Shown piece by piece: positions 52,559-61,700 of a DNA stretch of 64,000 nt. The DNA comes from an uncultured Bryobacteraceae bacterium. Lineage in GTDB: Bacteria > Acidobacteriota > Terriglobia > Bryobacterales > Bryobacteraceae. The DNA lies in assembly GCA_937924525.1 (NCBI GenBank), contig CALDSU010000001.1, forward strand, positions 310,001-374,000, in the 5' to 3' direction. The translations under genes were made by a program, and so were the position numbers. Below the pieces are notes generated by a model. That model did not search any database. It saw only the letters and a program-made list of their open reading frames with translations, and was not told the origin of the DNA. Position 1 is the first letter of the stretch, and the number at the start of each line of letters is the position of its first letter.

Positions 52559-53362
52559 TTAAGCGGTGTAGCGTAATTTTCCGGCGTCCTGCTCGGCGGC
52601 GCCCAGCGCTTCGCCAATCAGCGAGGCCGTTTGCCGGAGGGCGGCCGCCAATTCGGTCACATTGTGCGAAGTGATCTCGGCGGTGGTTCCCGCCAGGCTC
52701 AGAGCCGCGACCGGCCGCCGGTCGGCGCCCAGCATGGCGACGCCGACGCAACGCGAGCCCAGCTCCTCTTCCTCGTCGTCGAGCGCATAGCCCATCGCCA
52801 CCACCCGGTGCACTTCCTCCTTGAGCCGGCGCTGCGAGTGAATGGTGTTCTCGTTGTGCCGCATCAGCCCGTGATCCCGCACGATCCGCTGCACCAAGGT
52901 GTCCGGCAAGTGGGCGATCAGCGCCTTGCCGAGCGCCGTGCAGTGCACGTCCATCCGCCGGCCGACCCAGGTGGTGACGCGGCGCTCGTGCAGCGGTTCG
53001 CACTTGGCGATGACGATCGCCTGCCCCTGATCCAAAATGCCCAGGTGCGCGGTCAACTGCGTGCGGGTGACCAGATCCTGCAAAAACGGCCCCGCCAATT
53101 GGCGCAGATGCAGCCGGCCTAGCGCGTGGTTCGCCAAGGAGAGCAGCTTGGTGCCGAACAGGTAGCGGCTGGTGCGCTCGTTCCGGCAGATATAACCGCG
53201 GCGCTCCAGGGTCACCAGCAGGTAATGCACCGAACTGCGAGGCAGTTGCGACTGCTCGACCAACTCCGGCAAGGTCAACCCCGCACGGGACTGGGCCAAC
53301 ATCTCCAGGATGGAGAGCGCGCGATCCAAGGCGGGTACCGTCTGTGTCTTGATGGCGGCCAT
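52559..53362 (-). CDS. IclR family transcriptional regulator
   Basis: 267 residues. The N-terminal winged helix (about 8-70) reads ALSILEMLAQSRAGLTLPEL, QLPRSSVHYLLVTLERRGYI. The effector domain (about 85-255) has LGKALIAHL, GYALDDEEEELGSRCVGV and VAALSLAGTTAEI, typical of IclR proteins that bind aromatic or sugar-acid ligands (KdgR, PcaR, AllR types). It is encoded 33 nt downstream of an SDR gene and 10 nt upstream of an amidohydrolase gene, which it may control together with the convergent long operon. Confidence 0.93.
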   Translation of the reverse strand: MAAIKTQTVPALDRALSILEMLAQSRAGLTLPELVEQSQLPRSSVHYLLVTLERRGYICRNERTSRYLFGTKLLSLANHALGRLHLRQLAGPFLQDLVTRTQLTAHLGILDQGQAIVIAKCEPLHERRVTTWVGRRMDVHCTALGKALIAHLPDTLVQRIVRDHGLMRHNENTIHSQRRLKEEVHRVVAMGYALDDEEEELGSRCVGVAMLGADRRPVAALSLAGTTAEITSHNVTELAAALRQTASLIGEALGAAEQDAGKLRYTA

Positions 53363-53395
53363 CGGTGCCTCCCCCTTTCCAATCCGATTCGAGTC

Positions 53396-54142
53396 CTACC
53401 TTGGCAGAACGATCCCCCCGTCGACGCGGAGGATGCTGCCGGTGATGTAGGCAGCCTGCTCCGAGACAAGAAAACAGACTGCCGCGGCGATTTCGTCCGG
53501 CCGCGCCAGACGCCCCAGGGGCAGTTTCTTGCCCTCTTCCCGAATCTGGTCCTCGCTGTAGAACGTCCTCTCGCCGGGAGTATCGGTCCAGCCGGGCTCG
53601 ATTGCGTTCACGCGGATGCGGTGCGGCGCCAGTTCCACCGCCCACGTGCGCGCCATCTGGTTCACCGCCGCCTTGGCGCCGTTGTAGGACGTGGAGCGCG
53701 CGTAGGGTTGCTCGGCGTGCACGGAACTGATCACCACGATCGAGCCGCCCTCCCCCTGCCGGATCATCTGGCGCGCCGCCAGTTGGCTGCAATGGAACAC
53801 CCCCCACTGCGACACGGCCCACACCCGCGCCACGTCTTCCACTTCCAGCTCGACCAGGGGTTTGCGAATGTTCAGGGCGGCGTTGTTGACCAGCACGTCC
53901 AGCCGGCCCAGCCGCGCGATGGTTTCCGTGAAGAACGCCTCCACCTGCGCCCGGTCGGCAACGTCGCATTGCCGGTACCACGCCTGGCGGCCCGCCTCCC
54001 CAATCGAACGAATCGTGTCGGGCGGTTCGGCCGTGGGTTGAAGATCGCAAATCGCCACGTCGAAACCTTGCCTGGCCAGCGCGACGGCGGTGGCCTGCCC
54101 AATGCCTCGCGCCGCTCCGGTGACCATCGCGACGGGTGTCAT
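53396..54142 (-). CDS. Short-chain dehydrogenase/reductase
   Basis: 248 residues of classical SDR type. TGAARGIGQATAVAL is the cofactor motif, followed by VLVNNAALN, the catalytic Ser in VVISSVHAEQ, and the Tyr-x-x-x-Lys in STSYNGAKAAV. After the first strand the sequence reads AICDLQP, an acidic residue that favours NAD(H). The substrate is probably a sugar, sugar acid or polyol. The gene begins 1 nt after the stop of the FadR-type regulator, so both are expressed together. Confidence 0.92.
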   Translation of the reverse strand: MTPVAMVTGAARGIGQATAVALARQGFDVAICDLQPTAEPPDTIRSIGEAGRQAWYRQCDVADRAQVEAFFTETIARLGRLDVLVNNAALNIRKPLVELEVEDVARVWAVSQWGVFHCSQLAARQMIRQGEGGSIVVISSVHAEQPYARSTSYNGAKAAVNQMARTWAVELAPHRIRVNAIEPGWTDTPGERTFYSEDQIREEGKKLPLGRLARPDEIAAAVCFLVSEQAAYITGSILRVDGGIVLPR

Positions 54143-54143
54143 C

Positions 54144-54779
54144 TCAACTGCCTCCCAGGTGAAACAATACGCATGCTTCGGCGCTCCTGGCGCCCTCGCC
54201 CCGCAGGAAATCCAGATATTGGCGGTGCTGTTCTTCGAGCAACTGCTCCGTCAGGTCGGGACGGCTCATTTTGTAAACGGAACCGTAAGCGAAGAAGGGA
54301 ACCAGCAGCGTCCGCAGCGTCTGCGCCAGGCGGGCATTGCCGCTGGCGTCCCAGATCCGGGCGTGGAAGTTCATATCCGCCATCACGCAGTCCGCATTTC
54401 TGCCCGCTGCGAAAAGACGGCAGATCTCTCCAATGCCCTCCTCCAGGGCGGCAAGCGCGGAGGGATCCATGCGCTCCCGGGCAAGCTTCAGCGCCAGAAC
54501 CTCCAGCGGAAAACGCACCTGGCGGATCTCTTCCCGGTCCTGTGCGGTGAGCCGCAGAACGGAAAAGCCGTAATTCTGCGAGTGGGTGACCAACCCTTCC
54601 TGTGCAAGCACCAGCAGCGCCTCGCGCACCGGTCCGCGGCTGACATTCATTTCCGCCGCCAGCGCGACCTCGGACAGCGATTGGCCCTGCTCGAAGCGCC
54701 CGTCCAGCAGGGCTTGGCGGATCGCCTCCACCACCGTCTGGCGCATCGATACGGCTCGAAGTTGTGGCAGACCCCTCAT
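54144..54779 (-). CDS. GntR-family (FadR subfamily) regulator
   Basis: 211 residues from the ATG at 54779. The N-terminal winged helix (about 12-75) has VVEAIRQALLDGRFEQGQSL then SEVALAAEMNVSRGPVREAL. The C-terminal all-helical FCD domain (about 85-205) includes FPLEVLALKLA, metal-site candidates in DMNFHARIW and EEQHRQYLDFL, typical of regulators responding to sugar acids or organic acids (UxuR, LldR, ExuR types). It heads a four-gene minus-strand unit. A palindrome and good promoter precede it, so autoregulation is likely. Confidence 0.92.
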   Translation of the reverse strand: MRGLPQLRAVSMRQTVVEAIRQALLDGRFEQGQSLSEVALAAEMNVSRGPVREALLVLAQEGLVTHSQNYGFSVLRLTAQDREEIRQVRFPLEVLALKLARERMDPSALAALEEGIGEICRLFAAGRNADCVMADMNFHARIWDASGNARLAQTLRTLLVPFFAYGSVYKMSRPDLTEQLLEEQHRQYLDFLRGEGARSAEACVLFHLGGS

Positions 54780-54809
54780 CAGCGAGCAATCCTGACCGCG
54801 TTTGTGAGG

Positions 54810-54839
54810 AGTATACAGCGATCTCGCTTCGACCGTCAA
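54810..54839 (-). promoter_or_regulatory. Sigma70-type promoter of the FadR-type regulator operon
   Basis: On the minus strand TTGACG (54834-54839), an 18-nt spacer, then TATACT (54810-54815). The start point should fall near 54803, giving a leader of about 24 nt before the ATG at 54779. This is the best promoter match in the window. Confidence 0.65.
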
Positions 54840-54841
54840 CC

Positions 54842-54857
54842 GTTTACTGTTTACAGT
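54842..54857. promoter_or_regulatory. Candidate operator: palindrome within GTTTAC repeats
   Basis: Positions 54846-54857 read ACTGTTTACAGT (5-bp arms around TT) and GTTTAC occurs twice, 7 nt apart, at 54842 and 54849. The site sits just upstream of the -35 at 54834-54839, where a regulator could repress or activate. Confidence 0.45.
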
Positions 54858-54900
54858 TCTGAGCCCTGGACCACAGGCTGGCTCGCAAGCTTACCCGAAA

Positions 54901-56187
54901 TTACACGACGTAGGGTTTGCGATAATCGCGCGTCAGCAGGCGGTCGGCTTCGGGATCGCCCACGAACTTCAACCGGGTCCGGTCGAATTGCAGGCGGCGG
55001 CCTACCCGATAGCTGATGTTCGCCAGGTGGCAGAGTCCCGCGGAAATGGCGCCAATCTCAATCTCCGCCGTCATTTCCTGATGATTCCGGCTGCGGCAGG
55101 CGCTGAGGAAATTCTGCATGTGCTGCCGCGTGGAGTCGTCGCGCTCCGCCTTTTCCTCGATCGCCAGTTCGTGAGATTCGCCCTGGTACACCTTGAACCC
55201 CGACCCGTCGACCCACATCCAGCCGTCGGAGCCCAGGAACAGGTTCGCCACGGTGTTGCCCGGCTTGACCGGCAGTCCGCCTTCGGGACCGGTCGGGAGC
55301 CCGCGGACTTCGAAGACGATTTCGCGCCCGCCATAGTCGAAGCTGCACAACTGCGTGTTGGGCGTCTCCTGGTCGTCGTCGTAGACGTATTTGCCGCCCG
55401 TCGAGACGACGCTGCTGGGCCAGGTCACCTCGCCAAGTCCCCAGCGGCAGATGTCCATCTCGTGCACGCCCTGGTTGCCGATATCGCCGTTACCGGTGTC
55501 CCAGAACCAGTGCCAGTTGTACTTGAACCGGTTCTGCGTGAACGGCCGCATGGGCGCCGGACCGAGGAAGAGGTCCCAGTCGACGCCGGGCGGCACCGGT
55601 TCGGCGGGCGTCTTGCCAATCGACTTCCGCCGTTTGAAGCAGAGACCTTTGGCTTGGTAAACCTGCCCGATCACTCCCTCTTTCAGCAGCGCCATGGCGC
55701 GGATCTTGTGCGGCGTCGAGCGGCTCTGCGAGCCCACCTGCACCATGCGGCGGTGCTTGCGGGCGGTTTCGATCATGCGGGAGCCTTCATAGACGTTGTA
55801 ACTGGCGGGCTTTTCCACGTACACGTCCTTGCCTGCCTCGCACGCCCAAATGGTGGCCAGCGCGTGCCAGTGGTTTGGCGTCGCGATGGAGACGGCGTCG
55901 ATGTGCTGGTCGGCAAACATTTCGCGCATGTCGGCGTACTCTTTCGCCTGGAGCGCGCCGGTGGCGGTCAGGCGGGTTTGCGCCCGCTCGCGCGCGGCCT
56001 GATTGACGTCGCACAGGCCCCGGATCTGGCACTCGGAAATCGCCGCGTAAGCACTCAGGTGCGCACTGCCTCGTCCGCCAATACCGACCAGCCCGATGCC
56101 AATCCGGTCGTTGGCCCCCATGACTCGCGTGGCGGAGGCCGCCAGCGCCGCCCCCTGAAAGAAAGATCTGCGCGTGAGTTTCGACAC
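54901..56187 (-). CDS. Tat-exported Gfo/Idh/MocA family oxidoreductase
   Basis: 428 residues. SKLTRRSFFQGAALAASATRV is a Tat signal, and export suits the lineage's many Tat-exported members. The Rossmann domain has GIGLVGIGGRGSAHL and VSIATPNHWHALATIWACEAGKDVYVEKPA, including the family EKP. The C-terminal domain has WHWFWDTGNGDIGNQGVHEMDICRWGLG, a signature of the glycoside-related subgroup. These enzymes use tightly bound NAD(P) to oxidise or rearrange sugars, sometimes as glycosidases. A TATACT box stands at 56212-56217. It is the last of the right-hand minus-strand genes before the regulator operon. Confidence 0.92.
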   Translation of the reverse strand: MSKLTRRSFFQGAALAASATRVMGANDRIGIGLVGIGGRGSAHLSAYAAISECQIRGLCDVNQAARERAQTRLTATGALQAKEYADMREMFADQHIDAVSIATPNHWHALATIWACEAGKDVYVEKPASYNVYEGSRMIETARKHRRMVQVGSQSRSTPHKIRAMALLKEGVIGQVYQAKGLCFKRRKSIGKTPAEPVPPGVDWDLFLGPAPMRPFTQNRFKYNWHWFWDTGNGDIGNQGVHEMDICRWGLGEVTWPSSVVSTGGKYVYDDDQETPNTQLCSFDYGGREIVFEVRGLPTGPEGGLPVKPGNTVANLFLGSDGWMWVDGSGFKVYQGESHELAIEEKAERDDSTRQHMQNFLSACRSRNHQEMTAEIEIGAISAGLCHLANISYRVGRRLQFDRTRLKFVGDPEADRLLTRDYRKPYVV

Positions 56188-56211
56188 TCTCGTAATGGCT
56201 CCTGCCCGGAG

Positions 56212-56217
56212 AGTATA
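56212..56217 (-). promoter_or_regulatory. Candidate -10 box for the Gfo/Idh/MocA gene
   Basis: Reads TATACT on the minus strand, 24 nt before the ATG at 56187. No convincing -35 hexamer is seen upstream in the very GC-rich flank. Confidence 0.35.
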
Positions 56218-56328
56218 CCAACGCCCGCGGTGCGGCGCACGAAACGCGGTCCGGGGCGCCGCCGGCAGGAATCGCGAGGCGAAGCGCGAGGGTCGAAATC
56301 CGTCCTCGCCGCGGCAGCGGCGGGCCGG

Positions 56329-56916
56329 TTACTCTTCGGCCGCGGTGAAACTCAGCGCCGCGGAGTTGATGCAGTAGCGCAAGCCGGTCGGCTCGGGCCC
56401 ATCGGGAAACACGTGGCCCAGATGGCCGCCGCACTTGCGGCAAAGCACTTCGTCGCGCAGCATGCCGAAGCTCGGGTCGGTAGCGACCTTGATGTTCCCT
56501 TCGGCCAGCGGCGCCCAGAAACTCGGCCAGCCGGTCCCGGAATCGAACTTTTGCCCCGAGTGAAACAGCGCGTTGCCGCAGCCGGCGCAGCGGTAGATGC
56601 CCGGCGTCTGGTGCTTGTGATACCGGCCCGTAAAGGCGAGTTCGGTGCCGTGCTCGCGCAGCACAGAGAAGGCCAGCGGCGTCAACTGGCGCCTCCACTC
56701 CCCTTCGCTTTTGACCACGGTTTGCCCGGCCACCTCCCCCACCCGCTCGCCGCGGGCGTTGAATTCGGTGACGGTAACCGGCTTAGGCGGAGGCGTCGGT
56801 TCGGACGGCCGTCGCGCAGTGTCTTCAGGCATCTGACATGCTCCCAGCAGCAGGCACGCGGACAGCCACCAAGGGACTTGGGCAACTCCCGGCGCTGGCC
56901 GCACGCGGCGTTTCAT
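56329..56916 (-). CDS. msrB: Lipoprotein-anchored methionine-R-sulfoxide reductase
   Basis: 195 residues from the ATG at 56916. LLLGACQMPED is a lipobox (Cys at about 25), followed by a Pro-rich linker. The MsrB domain is complete: LTPLAFSVLREHGTE, zinc pairs CAGCGNAL and CRKCGGHLGH, FDSGTGWPSFW, and the catalytic Cys in LRYCINSAALSF. It reduces methionine-R-sulfoxide in envelope proteins. The adjacent upstream gene ends 47 nt before its start on the same strand. Confidence 0.93.
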   Translation of the reverse strand: MKRRVRPAPGVAQVPWWLSACLLLGACQMPEDTARRPSEPTPPPKPVTVTEFNARGERVGEVAGQTVVKSEGEWRRQLTPLAFSVLREHGTELAFTGRYHKHQTPGIYRCAGCGNALFHSGQKFDSGTGWPSFWAPLAEGNIKVATDPSFGMLRDEVLCRKCGGHLGHVFPDGPEPTGLRYCINSAALSFTAAEE

Positions 56917-56963
56917 GACGATGCTCCGAGTGTAGCGCCGGGGCCACAAGGCCGCGGACGCCT

Positions 56964-58385
56964 TCACGCAATCCGCAACGAAAACAGATCAGCGTCCCGC
57001 AACACGAAGCGCAACCGTACCGGGTGCTGCGCCCAGCGCGGCCGGTCGAGCAGACGCACGCTCTTCTCGATGAAGTCGCCGTAGAGTACCGGAGTCTGTT
57101 CCAACGCGTAGCCCGGCAGCGGCCGGCGGTTTTCGTCCAGCACTTCATAGCGCACGCTGCCCCACGCCGACGTGGCGAAGTTCAACAGCAGGTTGGTCCC
57201 TTCGCAGTAGAACGGCCTGGTGATGAGTTCGCCGCCGCGGTAATCGCCGTGGGCGCTCGCGAACCCGTCGGTGCGGACAGTCATCCGCTCGACGTGGACG
57301 CTGGCGAAATTGTAGTGCCGCTGCACGTACAGCGAGAGTTCGCCGTCGCCCGTGGGCAGGATGCCGGTCATCACCATGTTCGTCCGGTGGACCCAGTTGC
57401 GCGGGTCGCGGCCCGGGCGGATGAAGGCTTCGAGAAACCGGCGGTCCCAGTGCAGGCCGTCGCGGCTGGTCATAAACACCGTGTCGGAGATGCCGTCGCC
57501 GGGCACGTCCGGCACCGGCTTGCGCCAGTAGACGAACCGCTTGGGAAACGCCAGGTAGATCTGCGGCGCGCGGAAATACGGCGTGGTGGCGTTCGTATAA
57601 AAGTGTTCTTGCGGAGCGTCGCCGTAGTCGGCCCACTCGCCTTTGGTCCAATTCAGAAAATCCGCCGACTCGGCGCGTTTGATGGTGCGGATCCCCTGGC
57701 CGAAGTCGCGATAGATGGCCACGTAACGGCCCCGCAGCGGGTCGAAGAAGGCCACGTTCAGTGAATCGAAAGCGCCGTCGGTGATGATGGGCTCCTTGCG
57801 GATCAGTTCCCAGCGCAACCCGTCGGCCGAGCGCCAGGCGAACAGTCGCCGGTCGCCGCCGACGGCCTTGTACCGTTCGGCGGGCGGCGCGGCGGGATTG
57901 GTGTCGAGAAACGGCGCGAAGTTGTGCGAGCCCTCTCCCAGCCACACGATGTTGTTCGCCTTGCTGCCGTTGAACTCCAGCAGGTTCAGGGTGGGCTTGG
58001 TCCATTGGATCCCGTCCTTGGACTCCGCGTAGCACGTCTGGCCGGCATTCTTCGGATGCAACACCTCATCCGCGCGGAGCAGGCGGGCATTGGCGTACTC
58101 GGGCAGCGACCAGCCGCGATAGTACATCCGCATCTTGTCGCCGTCCGGAAACACCGTACCGTAGAGGCTGACGTTGCCCTCCCAGGGCTGGTCGAACGCC
58201 AGCACTTTGCCGGCGGAGACCGGCGGATGCATCCGCAGCGTGACGCCCTGCATCGACTCGATGAGGAAGTCGTCCACGAAAAGCTGGAGTTGGCCGCCGA
58301 TGCGCAGTGGTTGCGCGGGCGCGGCCGGGGCAATCCGCACCGCCAGCGGCAGCGCGGCGGAGAGAAGAGTCCTTCGGGTCATCAT
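56964..58385 (-). CDS. Exported GH32/GH43-like propeller protein (second copy)
   Basis: About 473 residues (ATG at 58385 or 58382). MTRRTLLSAALPLAVRIAPAAP is a Tat-like signal. Blades show LFVDDFLIESM, GTVFPDGDKMRMYYRGWS, CYAESKDGIQWTKPTLNL, AWRSADGLRWELI and FMTSRDGLHWDRRFLEA. The C-terminal beta-sandwich (about 385-470) with RYEVLDENRRPLPGYAL matches the one in the protein at 15019-16590. Substrate unknown, likely a plant or microbial polysaccharide. Confidence 0.75.
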   Translation of the reverse strand: MMTRRTLLSAALPLAVRIAPAAPAQPLRIGGQLQLFVDDFLIESMQGVTLRMHPPVSAGKVLAFDQPWEGNVSLYGTVFPDGDKMRMYYRGWSLPEYANARLLRADEVLHPKNAGQTCYAESKDGIQWTKPTLNLLEFNGSKANNIVWLGEGSHNFAPFLDTNPAAPPAERYKAVGGDRRLFAWRSADGLRWELIRKEPIITDGAFDSLNVAFFDPLRGRYVAIYRDFGQGIRTIKRAESADFLNWTKGEWADYGDAPQEHFYTNATTPYFRAPQIYLAFPKRFVYWRKPVPDVPGDGISDTVFMTSRDGLHWDRRFLEAFIRPGRDPRNWVHRTNMVMTGILPTGDGELSLYVQRHYNFASVHVERMTVRTDGFASAHGDYRGGELITRPFYCEGTNLLLNFATSAWGSVRYEVLDENRRPLPGYALEQTPVLYGDFIEKSVRLLDRPRWAQHPVRLRFVLRDADLFSLRIA

Positions 58386-58509
58386 GGTTTTTCGCTGTAT
58401 GGGAGAGGCAGCCTCCCTTGCCGCTACCATTATCAGAAGCAAGGGCGAAATGCCAGTGTCCTCTCGCCGCTCTACTTTCGGCCTCCAATAGGCAGGACTC
58501 TCACGGGAA

Positions 58510-58640
58510 CGAAGGCGATCGGTCGCAGGAAGCGAACTCCTCGCCGGCGCAACTTTCTCGGAACCGCGCTGCTGGCCACGGACGCCTCAATCCATACCGG
58601 CGCCTTGGCGTCCGGACGTTAATCAACGCGTACGGAACCC
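58510..58640 (+). pseudogene. Remnant of a SelA-like PLP enzyme gene
   Basis: At 58545 the plus strand reads RRNFLGTALLA, a Tat-signal core, ending at a stop before 58621. In another frame, 58589-58639 reads NPYRRLGVRTLINAYGT, which aligns with NNIYTRIGVRPFINARGT near the N-terminus of the SelA-like enzyme encoded at 9583-10854. The two pieces are out of frame and the rest of the gene is missing. I call this a truncated, frameshifted remnant. Confidence 0.6.
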
Positions 58641-58718
58641 GCCCTCTGCAGGGCGAAACGCCTAAGACCGCGAGGCAAGACGGCGCCGACCTCTGGCTGC
58701 GGGGAAATGGGGGCAAGC

Positions 58719-58739
58719 GGGGCGGCCGAGCGCCGCCCC
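58719..58739 (-). terminator. GC-rich hairpin downstream of the TonB-dependent receptor
   Basis: Perfect 8-bp stem (GGGGCGGC/GCCGCCCC) with a 5-nt loop, starting 22 nt after the receptor stop. No T tract follows, so terminator activity is only a possibility. Confidence 0.3.
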
Positions 58740-58761
58740 CAGTTCCGTGCAAACCGCCGGC

Positions 58762-61700
58762 CTACCACATCAAGCGCAACGCAAACTGAATCTGCCGGGG
58801 CGGCAACTGGTTTTGCACGACGCCGAATTGCGGGTTGTTGATGATGCGGCCCACCACGTTGTAGTTGGCGTTGTTGAACACGTTGAAGAATTCCGAACGG
58901 AATTGCACCTGAAAACGCTCCGCCAGGCGGAAGTTTTTCGCCGCGGTCAGATCCAGATTGACTAGTCCGGGCCCGATGATGGTGTTCCGGCCGACATTGC
59001 CGAACGCCGCCGCGGGAGGTAGTACGAAAGCGGCGGTATTAAACCACCGGGAGGTGGTGCGCTGGTCCCCGGCGAGCCGCGAGGTCTGGCCGGGCACGGC
59101 GTTGGGCCGGATCAGGATTGCGCCGGTGCCGCCGCCAATGCCCGCGGTGTCTCCAGCCAGGTTGGCGGTAAAGGGGAAGCCGGTCTGCATCGAGTGGATG
59201 CCCGACAACTGCCAGCCGCCCAACAGCCAATCGGCGGGACCCCCGGAACCGAGCCAGCGCCGGTTCTTGCCGAAGGGCAGGTCCCACACCATCGTGTTGA
59301 CCATGCGATGCCGGACGTCGAACGAGGCGAGTCCGCGTTCGCCGCGCAGGAAGTGCGAGTCCTGCGGGGGGGAGTTCTCCGCGCCGCCCGCGCCGCCGGC
59401 GTTCCGGAACTGCGGAGCGTTGGTGATAGCCTTGGCCCAGTTGTACGACGTCAGCCAGGAAAGTCCGCCGCTGAAGCGTTTCTCAAACCGCAGGGAGAGG
59501 GCGTGGTAGTTGGACTGCGCCGAACGCGGGAGGTAATTGATAAAGCCCACGGGCACGGAATTGCCGCTTACCACGACGTAAGCTGGGAAGCGGGTGCCGG
59601 GTGCGAATCGCAGCGCGCGGTAGGGGCGGCGGGGGTCCACTGCTCCCGTCCCGGGCCGCGCGTTGTTGGGTTGCACGTTCTGTTCGAGCTTCAAACCCAT
59701 GGTGGCCAGATATCCCACCTCCAGCACCATGTCGCGGCGCAGTTCCTGCTGTATGTTGAAACTCCACTGCGTGGAATAACTCGTCCGCTGGTGGAGGTCG
59801 ATCCCGGCCTGCTGGATCTGCTGCGGGCCGACGATCGCCGGTCCGAAAATGTCGAAGTTGCGGAATTGGGGCGTAAAGGCGTTCGCCGAAAGGGTCTGCG
59901 CGATGTTGCCGGGCAGGACCGCCGCGAGCCGAAAGAGCGGGTTGGCGTCCGTGGCCGCGTAGAACAAGCCCGCGCCGGCGCGGATCACGGTGCGCGGCAG
60001 GACCGTCCAGGCGAGACCGACCCGGGGCGCCCAGTTGTTCTTGTCCGTATACGCGCAGCCCTTCGGGTAGCCGCTCTGCCCGCAGATGAAGAACGTGGGT
60101 TCGTAGAACGCCAGCCGGCCTTCGGCGAAAATGTCGCGCGGACCGGGGACGCCGCCGTAGTCGATGCTGCCCATTTGCTGCCGGTGGTCGTACATCGGCG
60201 GCGCCAGTTCGTACCGTAAACCAAGGTTGAGGGTCAGCTTTTGCGTCAACCGCAAATCGTCCTGGAGGTAGAGGCCGAGATACTGTTGCCGGGCGTCGAT
60301 CCGGCTCGGACCCACCGAGCGCGAGCCCTGCTGGGGCAAGCCAAGCAGCATCGAGGCGAGGATGTTGCCCGTGCCGTCGTTGGCCAGCGTGCGCGAGGTA
60401 TAGCCCGGAACAAACTGGAACTGCCCGGTGACATTGGCCGATTCGAAGCGGTTATATTGAATCCAGAGCATCTCCCCGCCCGCGCTGATCGTGTGCCGAC
60501 CCTTCATCCAGGACAGATTGTCGTAAATTTGGAACGTGTTGTTCCGCACGCGGACTTGGCCGCCGCCGGTGGTGCCGGTGAAGCCGCCCGCGCCGCCCAT
60601 CACCGGGTAGCCCGCCACTACGAAGCGCGGGAGCACCTGCCGCGTGCCATTGACGTTGAACAGGGGCTCCGGCAAGCCGTCTTCGAAGCGGAGCCGGTTG
60701 AAGCCGCCGCGGATTTCGTTGACCAGGCTTGGCCGCAGCACCTGCGTCGAGCCGATCACGACATTCTGCGGGCGGCTGCCGCCGATCCGGTCGCGGTCGG
60801 GCACGACGTCGGGGATGACATTGCCCTCGTCCCACAAGGAAAACCGTCCGAACAGCGTGGTCTTCTCATTTACCACCCAGTCACCGCGCAAAGAGTAATT
60901 GTCGGCATCCTGGATCAGGACTCCCGTGGCGTTGACGTATTGGTTGGTCCCAATGGTGGGCAGGGGCATCGCGGCCTGGGCCGCCCGCGTCAGCGGATTA
61001 ATGCGCGACTCCGGGATCCGATTGCCGGGGAAGGGTTGACGCACGCCGTTGGCCAGGGTGTCGGGATCGAAAATGCCGGGCGCAAAGCCGCTGAAGTCGC
61101 CGGCCCGCTGCGCCGCGGTCGGAACGGCGACGGTGGTCAGGCCGGCGGCCGCCTGCCGGATCCGCAGCCCTTCATACGCGCCAAACACGAAGACTTTGTT
61201 CTTCACCACCGGCGCGCCGGCGGAGGCGCCGAACTGGTTCTGCTGATACTTCGGCAATCTGGACTGGTTCAGATTGAAAGGCCGCGCGTCGAAGACCCGG
61301 TTGCGGAGAAAGTTCCAAGCCGTGCCGTGGAACTCGTTGCTGCCGGACTTGGTCACCACGTTTACCTGGCCTCCGGACGCCCGCCCGTACTTCGCGCTGA
61401 ACTGCGCTGTCTGCACCTGGAATTCACCGATGGCGTCGATGATCGGCGAATAGCTCAAGGAGTTGTAATCGGGGTCGGTGTTGGCCGCGCCGTCCAGCAG
61501 AAACGCGTTATTGTTGGTGCGCCCGCCGCTGACGCTGAAGCCGCCGGTCTGGTTCAGGCGCACGGCGTTCTGCTGCACCGTGCGGCCGCCCGCGTTGGCG
61601 CCCGGCACCAGCAGCGCCAGGTTGATGAACTGCCGTCCGTTCAGCGGAAGGGCCATGATCTTCTCTTCGGAGATCACCGTGCCCTGCGCCACGGACTCGG

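Larger units (their letters stand above)
58443..58761. other. Gene-poor interval between two minus-strand genes
   Basis: About 320 nt between the TonB-dependent receptor stop (58762) and the GH32/43-like start. Besides the SelA-like remnant it has an 8-bp hairpin at 58719-58739. Nothing else is visible. Confidence 0.5.
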
